From Actinomycetota bacterium (lineage in GTDB: Bacteria > Actinomycetota > Humimicrobiia > Humimicrobiales > Humimicrobiaceae): 5,828 nt of DNA. The notes beneath the pieces are model-generated. The model was not told the DNA's origin and did not search any database. It was given only the letters and a program-made list of their open reading frames with translations. Where the stretch lies: contig JAMCVO010000283.1 in NCBI GenBank assembly GCA_023475715.1, positions 1 to 5,828 on the forward strand, given 5' to 3'. The translations under genes and the position numbers were made by a program. Positions within the stretch are counted from its first letter, which is position 1. Each line of letters opens with the position of its first letter. Of this stretch, positions 1 through 5,544 are shown piece by piece.

Positions 1-870
1 GAATCTGTGTAAAATTTCCAACCCTTTTGATTTAAGATTTTTTAATACATAATCATAATTATCAACTTTCATCCCCAAATGATGTATTATACCTTCTCCA
101 TACTTTTCATAGAATTCTGAAAATATAGAATAGCTCGTTGGTTCGATTAGCTGGATTTTAATATTTTCAAAGTTGCTTATAGCTAATTTTATAGAATAAT
201 CCATTCTTTTACCATGAATATGCATATCTTCCACATTACTGGAATCAATTTCCTTTAAATACCATTTGTTTATGTTAAAAAGTCTTGAATATTCATTAAT
301 TTTTTTTGATAAATTGCTTACTACTATACCTATAGAAGTAGGTTTTTTAAAGATTGGTTTATATTTTTTTACTTCAGGAAACCAGCTATCAGGTTTTGGT
401 TTTATAAAATCCTTTGATATATTTACAATTTCACAAATGAAGCCTAACTGATCAGATGTATCCAAGTAGTTATATATATTTACTCCTCTGTCTCCCAATT
501 GATATCCTGACTGTATAGATCTTATTTTAATAGAGTTAAGGTACCCTAAGGTTTTATCATAATCGTCAACATCAAGTTTTAAGTGATGTATAACTCCTTC
601 TCCATTTTTTTTTAAAAATTCTGAATAAATAGAATCACTTAAAGGCTCTATAAGTTCAAATCTTATATCTCCTATGGGACAGACTCCTACATTCATCGAA
701 TAATTTTTCCTCTTTCCGTATATGAACATATCAGAAACGTTATCTGAATCAAATTTTAAAACATACATGGGGCCAATACCATAATTATATACATATTTAT
801 ACATTGATCTTTTAAGATTAGATACAACCATTCCAACTTGAATTAATTTTTTAAATAAAGGTTTCGGCAC
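1..870 (-). CDS. Tandem two-domain VOC (glyoxalase/methylmalonyl-CoA epimerase-like) protein, C-terminus cut by window edge
   Basis: The frame is open for 290 codons and runs off the left edge, so the C-terminus is missing. Two VOC domains follow each other: residues about 6-150 and 174-290+. Each has a beta-1 segment (VGMVVSNL, then IGIVVSNL), a central LIEP strand and a GEG-IHHL segment. The halves align without gaps at a spacing of exactly 168 residues, about 47% identical over residues 3-113 by hand count. Known VOC enzymes such as methylmalonyl-CoA epimerase bind metal through His, Gln/Glu, His and Glu. Here Glu72/Gln240, the HH pairs (95-96, 263-264) and Glu147 are present, but the first His is Gln11 and Ser179, so activity may be altered. 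Substrate is unknown. The start is the GTG at 868-870, placed just before the first beta strand; an in-frame TAA at 901-903 limits extension, and no ATG and no strong Shine-Dalgarno are present, so the start is uncertain. It lies 71 bp behind the aldolase-like gene, same strand, probably one transcript. Confidence 0.85.
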   Translation of the reverse strand, partial: MPKPLFKKLIQVGMVVSNLKRSMYKYVYNYGIGPMYVLKFDSDNVSDMFIYGKRKNYSMNVGVCPIGDIRFELIEPLSDSIYSEFLKKNGEGVIHHLKLDVDDYDKTLGYLNSIKIRSIQSGYQLGDRGVNIYNYLDTSDQLGFICEIVNISKDFIKPKPDSWFPEVKKYKPIFKKPTSIGIVVSNLSKKINEYSRLFNINKWYLKEIDSSNVEDMHIHGKRMDYSIKLAISNFENIKIQLIEPTSYSIFSEFYEKYGEGIIHHLGMKVDNYDYVLKNLKSKGLEILHRF

Positions 871-941
871 TGTGTGGCTATCCGTACTTAATGATGTTAT
901 TTAAATATTTAATTAAAAAATATTAAACTCAATATAACAGT

Positions 942-1754
942 CTATTTTAGAATCTTAGATGCTTCTTCAGCTGATAATCCATTTCTAAATATTTCACCAA
1001 TTGCTCTGGTCATCTTTTCAGGATCAGGAGCTTCGGTAATATTCCTGGCAACTAATGTACCTTTTGCTCCCGCTTTATAAACATTCTCTATCATTTTTAA
1101 AAAATCAATTTGTTCAACCTCGGCTCCACCATTGATAAGTACTGGTATATCAACAAAATCCACAATCTCACCAAAGCTATCTTTATCACCTGTATAATTT
1201 GTAGAAATTACATCTACTCCTAGTTCAACACATAATCTGGATGCGATCTTTAAATATTCAGTTCCATATTTTTTTATATTTTCTTCATTTGTAGAATAAA
1301 AAGTTGGGAACTCTGACTCAACAACAAATACTAAACCATATTTATTACATTCTCTCACATAATTTGCAACTCTTTCTATTGCAATTGCAGAATTTTCATC
1401 ATGATAAAAATCTGCTGGAAGAACCAGCCCGTCGGCTCCAATAGATACAGCTTCTTCTACTGTAATTGTTGTCACAGCTTTAATTGAATTAATCTTACTG
1501 AATGCCGTAAAAGCCGGTATATAATTAAGAACTCCAATTTGGGGTTTCAGAAAATCAACACACCTGTCATTATATCCCTTACCCATTAATATACTGGTTG
1601 CACCACCTTTTATGCCTAATTCTATAGTCCTGCAAACGTCACTTTGACCTTTATAAACCTTTTTACTTGTCATATGGTGACATGTTGGCAAGATAATACA
1701 CACACCTTTTTCATCAAAAATCCTTTTCATCCTGATTTTTTTTCCTGCAGACAT
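942..1754 (-). CDS. Class I aldolase-fold protein (DeoC/LacD/LsrF/archaeal FBA type) lacking the Schiff-base lysine
   Basis: The 270-residue product has the normal length and whole-chain pattern of this TIM-barrel family: an N-terminal GKKIRMKRIF, GGATSILMGKG (50-60), TVEEAVSIGADG (98-109), TNYTGD (185-190), NGG (208-210) and ARNI (236-239). Characterised relatives (archaeal class I fructose-bisphosphate aldolase, LsrF, the MJ0400 ADH synthase) form a Schiff base on the Lys of an IKT-Y motif. Here that position reads VISTNYTG, with Ser184 encoded by TCT. The Asp of the usual P-DHG motif is Cys25 (PTCHH), and the catalytic Tyr of the usual YPRG motif aligns with Phe149. All three expected catalytic residues are therefore replaced, although the frame is intact, so a classical aldolase reaction is unlikely. 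It may be a binding protein or an enzyme with different chemistry. The ATG at 1752-1754 has an AGGAGG at 1761-1766, 6 nt away. It is transcribed divergently from the lipoyl/E1 operon and precedes the VOC gene. Confidence 0.88.
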   Translation of the reverse strand: MSAGKKIRMKRIFDEKGVCIILPTCHHMTSKKVYKGQSDVCRTIELGIKGGATSILMGKGYNDRCVDFLKPQIGVLNYIPAFTAFSKINSIKAVTTITVEEAVSIGADGLVLPADFYHDENSAIAIERVANYVRECNKYGLVFVVESEFPTFYSTNEENIKKYGTEYLKIASRLCVELGVDVISTNYTGDKDSFGEIVDFVDIPVLINGGAEVEQIDFLKMIENVYKAGAKGTLVARNITEAPDPEKMTRAIGEIFRNGLSAEEASKILK

Positions 1755-1820
1755 TGTTCTCCTCCTATCATAATAATAAATTAATTTACGTTCTTATATT
1801 TTCTTGCTCCATTAGTAACA

Positions 1821-1868
1821 TAATTTTTTAAAATTTTCAATAATTATTTAAAATTTTCAATAATTATT
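1821..1868. repeat. 20-bp direct tandem repeat in the divergent control region
   Basis: A 20-bp unit containing TTTAAAATTTTCAATAATTA occurs twice in a row with a period of exactly 20 bp, plus a few flanking matching bases; one mismatch falls at 1826/1846 and the match ends at 1869. Two helical turns of spacing between copies would put bound proteins on the same face of the DNA. The reverse strand of each copy reads TTGAAA, which resembles a -35 box for the leftward genes. The repeat could be an operator pair, or simple slippage in AT-rich DNA. Confidence 0.6.
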
Positions 1869-1870
1869 GA
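1857..1870. promoter_or_regulatory. 14-bp perfect palindrome touching the -35 box (putative operator)
   Basis: TCAATAATTATTGA is its own reverse complement. It lies in the second copy of the 20-bp repeat and its right end overlaps the TTGATA -35 box of the predicted rightward promoter; the first repeat copy carries an imperfect version (TCAATAATTATTTA, 1837-1850). A repressor bound here would block polymerase. Function is inferred from position and symmetry only, and chance is not negligible in such AT-rich DNA. Confidence 0.4.
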
Positions 1871-1895
1871 TATTACACAAAAATTGTGATATAAA
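1867..1895 (+). promoter_or_regulatory. Predicted sigma-70-type promoter for the lipoyl/E1/aldolase-like operon
   Basis: The -35 box TTGATA (1867-1872) and the -10 box TATAAA (1890-1895) are separated by 17 bp, the ideal spacing, and each is one base from consensus. The predicted start near 1902 leaves a leader of about 90 nt before the lipoyl gene ATG. The promoter is flanked by palindromes at 1857-1870 and 1906-1931. AT-rich DNA gives false promoter matches, so this is a moderate call. I found no equally good promoter for the leftward genes. Confidence 0.5.
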
Positions 1896-1905
1896 CAAAA
1901 ATAAA

Positions 1906-1931
1906 TAAAATTATTTTATAAAATAATTTTA
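1906..1931. promoter_or_regulatory. 26-bp perfect AT-only palindrome just downstream of the promoter (putative operator)
   Basis: The left half-site TAAAATTATTTTA (1906-1918) is followed directly by its reverse complement (1919-1931), with no spacer and no mismatch. It sits about 5 bp after the predicted transcription start, a common place for a repressor operator. In RNA it could also fold, but without a loop and with only A-U pairs the hairpin would be weak, so a DNA-level site is more likely. The DeoR-family regulator encoded at the right end of the window is a candidate ligand, without direct evidence. Confidence 0.45.
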
Positions 1932-1982
1932 ATCAATATTCAAGCAAAACTAATAAATTATTTAAAATATATAATTTGTGCG

Positions 1983-1986
1983 AGGA
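1983..1986 (+). promoter_or_regulatory. Ribosome binding site that decides the lipoyl gene start
   Basis: AGGA lies 6 nt before the ATG at 1993, giving a product that begins MSTEIKMPNLS, as lipoyl domains usually do. The in-frame GTG at 1978 would add five residues (MRGYD), place this AGGA inside the gene, and has only AT-rich sequence upstream, so the ATG is preferred. Confidence 0.65.
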
Positions 1987-1992
1987 TATGAT

Positions 1993-2259
1993 ATGTCAAC
2001 AGAAATTAAAATGCCGAATCTTAGCCAAAACACCGATGAAGTTAAACTATTAAGATGGTTGGTTAAAGAAGGTGATGAAGTAAATAGAGGCGATATACTC
2101 TGTGAAGTTGAAACTGATAAAGTAAATATGGAAGTGGAAAGTTTCGCTAGTGGTATTATCTTAAAACTGATAGGAACCCCTGGTCAGCAAATCACAACAG
2201 GAACTGTTGTTGCAGTTTTAGGAGATAAGGGTGAAAAAACCTCTGATACAATAGTGTGA
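1993..2259 (+). CDS. Stand-alone lipoyl-domain carrier protein (E2-type lipoyl domain only)
   Basis: The 88-residue product is one complete biotinyl/lipoyl domain: an N-terminal IKMPNLS, the KEGDEVNRGD turn, the lipoylation motif ETDKVNMEVES with the acceptor Lys at residue 43, and a C-terminal half with the GTPGQQI and GTVVAVLGD turns. Only about ten residues follow, without a peripheral subunit-binding domain or acyltransferase core. Normal E2 proteins of pyruvate or acetoin dehydrogenases are about 400 residues. The DKV context and the adjacent E1 genes favour lipoyl over biotin. The lipoylated arm would accept the acyl or hydroxyalkyl group from the E1 active site. It is the first gene of the rightward operon. 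The 117 bp before E1 alpha hold no E2 remnant, so this does not look like a frameshifted long E2. The catalytic E2 and E3 must be elsewhere, or the system does without them. Confidence 0.9.
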   Translation: MSTEIKMPNLSQNTDEVKLLRWLVKEGDEVNRGDILCEVETDKVNMEVESFASGIILKLIGTPGQQITTGTVVAVLGDKGEKTSDTIV

Positions 2260-2264
2260 GTACG

Positions 2265-2293
2265 AAAGGCTCTAAGACTTTCTGCAGAGCTTT
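2265..2293 (+). other. Imperfect stem-loop between the lipoyl and E1 alpha genes
   Basis: AAAGGCTCT (2265-2273) can pair with AGAGCTTT (2286-2293), with one bulged G and a 12-nt loop, 5 nt after the lipoyl stop codon. An alternative, shorter stem GAAAG/CTTTC (2264-2268 with 2278-2282) competes with it. No U-tract follows at once, so it is not a standard terminator; it might set an mRNA processing or stability point that makes the lipoyl carrier more abundant than E1. The rest of the 2260-2376 gap is AT-rich and noncoding in all frames. Confidence 0.3.
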
Positions 2294-2376
2294 GGGTATA
2301 GGATTTTTAATAGAATAGTTGTTGCGTTATTTATTAATAAGATAAAAGAGATTTTAGAAAAAGGAGATAGGAATAT

Positions 2377-3375
2377 ATGAGTACAAACATAGCAATTAAT
2401 GATTTTGGAAAAGAAAATCTAATAAAAATGTATGAAACTATGCTAAAAATCAGAACTTTTGAAGATAAAATCAGATTTTTATTTTTAGAAGGGAAAATGC
2501 CTGGGACTATTCATCAGTACATAGGAATGGAAGCATGTGCAACAGGAGTTTGCATGGCTTTAGAAAAGGGAGATATGATCGCTTCTACGCATAGACCACA
2601 TGGTCATGCTATTGCCAGAGGTTTGACTATTAAAGAAATAATGGCAGAGTTGTATGGAAAAACTACTGGATGTTGTAAAGGCAAGGGGGGTTCTATGCAT
2701 ATAGGTGATATCAATAAAGGTATGCTTCCTGCCATAGCAATTGTTGGTGCAAATATTCCAATAGTTGGGGGTATGGCACTGGCTTTTAAACTCAAGGGAA
2801 AACCAAACGTAGCTATAAGTTTTTTTGGAGATGGAGCATCCAACGAAGGTGCTTTCCATGAAGGGCTAAATATGGCTGCGGTTTTTAATCTTCCTGCTAT
2901 TTTTGTTTGTGAAAATAATCAATATGGGGCATCTACTAATGTAAAAAAAGCTTTTAAAATAAATAACATTGCAGAAAGGGCATGTGCTTATGGAATGAAA
3001 AGTGATATTGCAGATGGAATGGATGTTCTTGAAGTATATTCAAAAGCTAAAAAAGCAGTTGATGAAGCAAGATCTGGAAATGGGCCAACACTGCTTGAAC
3101 TTAAAACTTTTAGATTTTGCGGACATTCTCGAAGAGATCCTGCAAATTACATTCCAAAAGAAGAAAAAGAATATTGGAAAACAAGAGACCCTATATCAAA
3201 CTTTGAAAAAAAATTATTAGAAGAAAAAATTATTGATGATAATAAAATAGAAGAAATTAAAAACAATATTGAAAAATTAATTGATGATGCAGTTGAATAT
3301 GGACAGAAAAGTCCTGATCCAATTCCTGAAGATACTTTTAATGATCTATATATAAACATGGAGGTTCCAAGGTGA
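2377..3375 (+). CDS. TPP-dependent 2-oxoacid/acetoin dehydrogenase-type E1, alpha subunit
   Basis: The 332-residue product matches the length and pattern of PDH/acetoin dehydrogenase E1 alpha subunits. Visible are HQYIGMEA (46-53), the active-site-lining STHRPHGHAIARG (70-82), KGKGGSMH (101-108), and the thiamine-diphosphate/Mg motif GDG at 151-153 ending in NN at 180-181 (GDGASNEGAFHEGLN, CENNQYG). GHSRRDP (249-255) marks the loop that in PDH enzymes carries the regulated serines. With the beta subunit it would decarboxylate a 2-oxoacid, or cleave an acetoin-like ketol, and pass the two-electron-oxidised fragment to a lipoyl arm. The tone of the TPP region (ASNEGAFHEGLNMAAVFNLP) is closer to AcoA-like proteins than to mitochondrial-type PDH, but substrate cannot be fixed. 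The ATG has an AGGAG at 2362-2366, 10 nt away. Its stop overlaps the E1 beta start. Confidence 0.93.
   Translation: MSTNIAINDFGKENLIKMYETMLKIRTFEDKIRFLFLEGKMPGTIHQYIGMEACATGVCMALEKGDMIASTHRPHGHAIARGLTIKEIMAELYGKTTGCCKGKGGSMHIGDINKGMLPAIAIVGANIPIVGGMALAFKLKGKPNVAISFFGDGASNEGAFHEGLNMAAVFNLPAIFVCENNQYGASTNVKKAFKINNIAERACAYGMKSDIADGMDVLEVYSKAKKAVDEARSGNGPTLLELKTFRFCGHSRRDPANYIPKEEKEYWKTRDPISNFEKKLLEEKIIDDNKIEEIKNNIEKLIDDAVEYGQKSPDPIPEDTFNDLYINMEVPR
3360..3364 (+). promoter_or_regulatory. GGAGG ribosome binding site that decides the GTG start of E1 beta
   Basis: GGAGG lies inside the last codons of the E1 alpha gene, 7 nt before the GTG at 3372. It supports GTG as the true start, giving MNLSIAEALRKAI as in other E1 beta subunits, and indicates translational coupling of the two subunits. 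Confidence 0.75.
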
Positions 3376-4403
3376 ATTTAAGTATTGCAGAAGCTTTAAG
3401 AAAAGCTATACACGATGAAATGAAAAGAGATAGGTCTGTTTTCTGTATTGGTGAAGATATCGACATTGCTGGTGGTTGGGGCGGAGCATTTACAGTAACA
3501 TTGGGGTTAGAAAAAGATTTCAAGGAAAGAATTATTAATACACCAATATCAGAAATTGGGATATTTGGCGCGGCTTGTGGAGCTGCCATAATGGGGATGA
3601 GGCCTATCGCAGATGTGCAGTACGGAGATTTTCTATTTTGTGCAATGGATCAAGTAGTTGATCAAATTGCAAAGCTTCGTTATATGTCTGGAGGGAAATT
3701 AAAAGTTCCGATTGTTATGCGGGCTCCAGTAGGAGTTACTGGAAGAGGAGCTCAGCACAGTCAAAATCTTGAAACTTATTTTATATGCTGTCCCGGTTTA
3801 AAGATAGTGGCTCCCGCAACAGCATATGATGCTTATGGTCTTTTAAAAACTGCAGTTAGAGACGATGACCCGGTACTTATTTTTGAGCACAAGCTATTAT
3901 ATGGAGCTAAAGGAGCTCGAAAAGAAGCTGGAACTGTGGATTCCTCATCTGAAATTCCGGAAGAAGATTTTACTATACCAATTGGTAAAGGAATAATAAG
4001 AAAAGAAGGTGAGGATGTAACAATTATTGGCAGCCTGTTAATGATGCATTATAGTCTTTTTGCTACAGATATCCTGGAAAAAGATGGTATTTCTTGCGAA
4101 GTTATTGATCCAAGGAGCTTATGGCCTTTAGATATTGAATTAATTTTAAATTCTGTAAAGAAGACTGGAAGATTAGTTATTGTAGAAGAATCTCCTAAGC
4201 AAGGTGGCATAGGAGCAGAAATCGGGATGCAAATTTCTGAAAATATTTATGATTATCTAAAAGCTCCCATAACTCGTATTGCGGCACCTAATACCCCTGC
4301 CCCTTTCTCACCAATTATGGAGAAGTTTTATATACCGCAGCCTGAAAAAATAGCTGCAACTGTAAAGAATTTAATCAAAGATTATTCGACTAAGAAAGGA
4401 TAA
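3372..4403 (+). CDS. TPP-dependent 2-oxoacid/acetoin dehydrogenase-type E1, beta subunit
   Basis: The 343-residue product is a full-length transketolase-like E1 beta subunit (usual length about 325-345). Recognisable parts in order are SIAEALRKAI (4-13), GEDIDIAGGWGGAFTVT (27-43), TPISEIGIFGAACGAA (57-72) with the conserved Glu61 that activates the thiamine ring, DQIAKLRYMSGG (97-108), GAQHSQ (126-131), and the C-terminal transketolase domain with VIDPRSLWPLD (244-254) and VIVEESPKQGGIGAEI (269-284). It pairs with E1 alpha to form an alpha2beta2 enzyme in which TPP sits at the subunit interface. Its GTG start overlaps the E1 alpha stop by 4 bp (GTGA), so the two are translationally coupled. 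The aldolase-like gene starts 4 bp after its stop. No damage or missing key residue was seen. Confidence 0.93.
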   Translation: MNLSIAEALRKAIHDEMKRDRSVFCIGEDIDIAGGWGGAFTVTLGLEKDFKERIINTPISEIGIFGAACGAAIMGMRPIADVQYGDFLFCAMDQVVDQIAKLRYMSGGKLKVPIVMRAPVGVTGRGAQHSQNLETYFICCPGLKIVAPATAYDAYGLLKTAVRDDDPVLIFEHKLLYGAKGARKEAGTVDSSSEIPEEDFTIPIGKGIIRKEGEDVTIIGSLLMMHYSLFATDILEKDGISCEVIDPRSLWPLDIELILNSVKKTGRLVIVEESPKQGGIGAEIGMQISENIYDYLKAPITRIAAPNTPAPFSPIMEKFYIPQPEKIAATVKNLIKDYSTKKG

Positions 4404-4407
4404 TAAA

Positions 4408-5307
4408 ATGTCTCTTGTATCTTTTCAAAAATTAATGAGTGATGCTGAAAAAAATAATTATGCCGTTGGTTATTTTGAATGTTGGAGTCTTGATTCATTT
4501 CTTGCAGTATGTGATGCAGCAGAAAGAAAGAAATCACCAGTAATAATTGGCTTCAGTGGTATAGATTTCCCAAATTACAAACATTACTTAAAGGATCCTT
4601 TTGAAATATATACTAATCTCTTAACCGATCTTGCATCCAGGTTGACAGTACCAGTCTGTACTATTTTTAATGAATCTCCTTCCAAGGATTTGGTTTTAAA
4701 AGCAATTAAACAAAAATTAAGTATTATAATGTTTCTGGATCCAAAACTTGATTTTCTTGAACAAAAATCAATTATACAAGAGCTGGCAAAAGAAGCACAT
4801 AGGAACAATGTAGCAATAGAGGGAGAAATTGAGACACAAGCAGGTTTAGGAGAAAATATTATTAATGCTTCTAATGATGAATTATTAACCGACATAAAAA
4901 CAGCAAAAGCGTTTGTGGAGGAAACAGGCATAGATGCTTTAGCTGTTAATATTGGCCAAATATCACTGACTAGTGAAAATAAAGTTAGGTTGAATCTTAA
5001 ACATCTTGAAAGATTAAAAAAAGAGATAAATGCTCCTCTAGTTCTGCATGGTGGTAGTTCTATATATGATGATGATATAAAAGCTGCAATTAGTATTGGC
5101 ATAAGAAAAATAAATATTGGAAAAACAATTAAAGAAGCTTATTTCAAAACATTACGAGAGTCATGCCTAGAAATAAATGACTACAATCCTTATAAAGTAA
5201 TAGGCTCAGGCTTAGATCAGGATGTATTAGTTAAAGCTAAAATATCTATGCAAAAAGCTGTGGAAGCATGCATGACCCTATTTAATAGCACTGATAAGGC
5301 ATTTTAA
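4408..5307 (+). CDS. Class II (ketose-bisphosphate) aldolase-fold protein with altered zinc-binding residues
   Basis: The 299-residue product has the length and fold pattern of class II fructose/tagatose-bisphosphate aldolases: YAVGYFECWSLDSF (18-31), SPVIIGFSG (43-51), VEETGIDALAVNIGQ (170-184), VLHGGS (212-217) and GIRKINIGKT (231-240). In E. coli-type enzymes the DH pair of the HLDH(G/H) motif supplies the catalytic Asp and a zinc His; here this stretch reads TIFNES, giving Asn88 and Glu89. The zinc His of the usual GNVHG or GTAHG motif is Ser186 (GQISL). His214 of LHGGS is kept, and an EGEIE stretch (138-142) matches the family's EAELG. So two of three zinc ligands and the catalytic Asp are changed, and normal retro-aldol chemistry is doubtful. 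The GYFE opening differs from the usual GAFN, and my recollection is that a GYFE-type subgroup exists, which would argue against decay. The ATG has AAAGGA 7 nt upstream. It is the last gene of the operon. Confidence 0.88.
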   Translation: MSLVSFQKLMSDAEKNNYAVGYFECWSLDSFLAVCDAAERKKSPVIIGFSGIDFPNYKHYLKDPFEIYTNLLTDLASRLTVPVCTIFNESPSKDLVLKAIKQKLSIIMFLDPKLDFLEQKSIIQELAKEAHRNNVAIEGEIETQAGLGENIINASNDELLTDIKTAKAFVEETGIDALAVNIGQISLTSENKVRLNLKHLERLKKEINAPLVLHGGSSIYDDDIKAAISIGIRKINIGKTIKEAYFKTLRESCLEINDYNPYKVIGSGLDQDVLVKAKISMQKAVEACMTLFNSTDKAF

Positions 5308-5373
5308 AGTATAATTATTTATTCTCTCTTTCGGTTAAATTATTATTAGACTCTAAATAATTGAGCTGATTAT

Positions 5374-5544
5374 TTAAGGCAATCTCTTAAGTAATTTATT
5401 ACACTCTCTCTCACTCAGGTTCTCATTTCCCCTTATTTTTTTCACTTCATTAAAAATTTCTTTTAGCTTAGCAGGAGAAATGCCGGCAGGTATATAATTA
5501 AAATACAATATAAAGTTTTTTTTATAATGGAGGGAATTTATCAA
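5374..5544 (-). CDS. Possible small ORF (56 residues) overlapping the DeoR stop codon; unrecognised
   Basis: A TTG at 5542-5544 overlaps the TGA of the DeoR-family gene (TTGA) and opens a 57-codon frame ending in TAA. The C-terminal half (AKLKEIFNEVKKIRGNENLS, then ERECNKLLKRLP) looks protein-like: charged, helical, with an IPAGISPA turn before it. The N-terminal part is AT-rich and hydrophobic (NFILYFNYIP). I do not recognise the family. There is no Shine-Dalgarno before the TTG, so it may be a small coupled gene, the remnant of a larger one, or noncoding sequence that happens to stay open. It covers most of the 233-bp gap between the convergent genes; the remaining 5308-5373 shows only AT-rich inverted repeats. 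Confidence 0.22.
   Translation of the reverse strand: MINSLHYKKNFILYFNYIPAGISPAKLKEIFNEVKKIRGNENLSERECNKLLKRLP

Noticed and set aside
266..451. Plus-strand open frame of 61 residues
   Set aside because: It is antisense to the VOC gene, whose duplicated domain pattern clearly fixes the minus strand as coding; the plus product is low-complexity Phe/Leu-rich.
1821..1931. CRISPR array or replication-origin iterons
   Set aside because: There are only two adjacent repeat copies with no spacers, no cas or rep gene nearby, and the position between divergent genes fits transcription control better.
1993..2376. Lipoyl gene as a frameshifted or truncated full-length E2
   Set aside because: Only 117 bp follow before E1 alpha, with stops in all frames and no trace of a subunit-binding or acyltransferase domain.
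2560..2859. Minus-strand open frames inside the E1 alpha gene
   Set aside because: They are shadows of the E1 alpha coding frame, which carries the thiamine-diphosphate motif across the same bases.
4584..5102. Minus-strand open frame of 172 residues inside the class II aldolase-like gene
   Set aside because: It is long but Ser/Leu/Phe-rich with no recognisable motif, has no good ribosome site, and mirrors a gene with family-wide conservation.
5338..5376. AT-only inverted repeats after the aldolase-like gene (5338-5344 with 5356-5362; 5354-5361 with 5369-5376) as a terminator
   Set aside because: The two stems compete, contain no G-C pairs and are not followed by a T-tract on either strand, so a terminator call is not supported.
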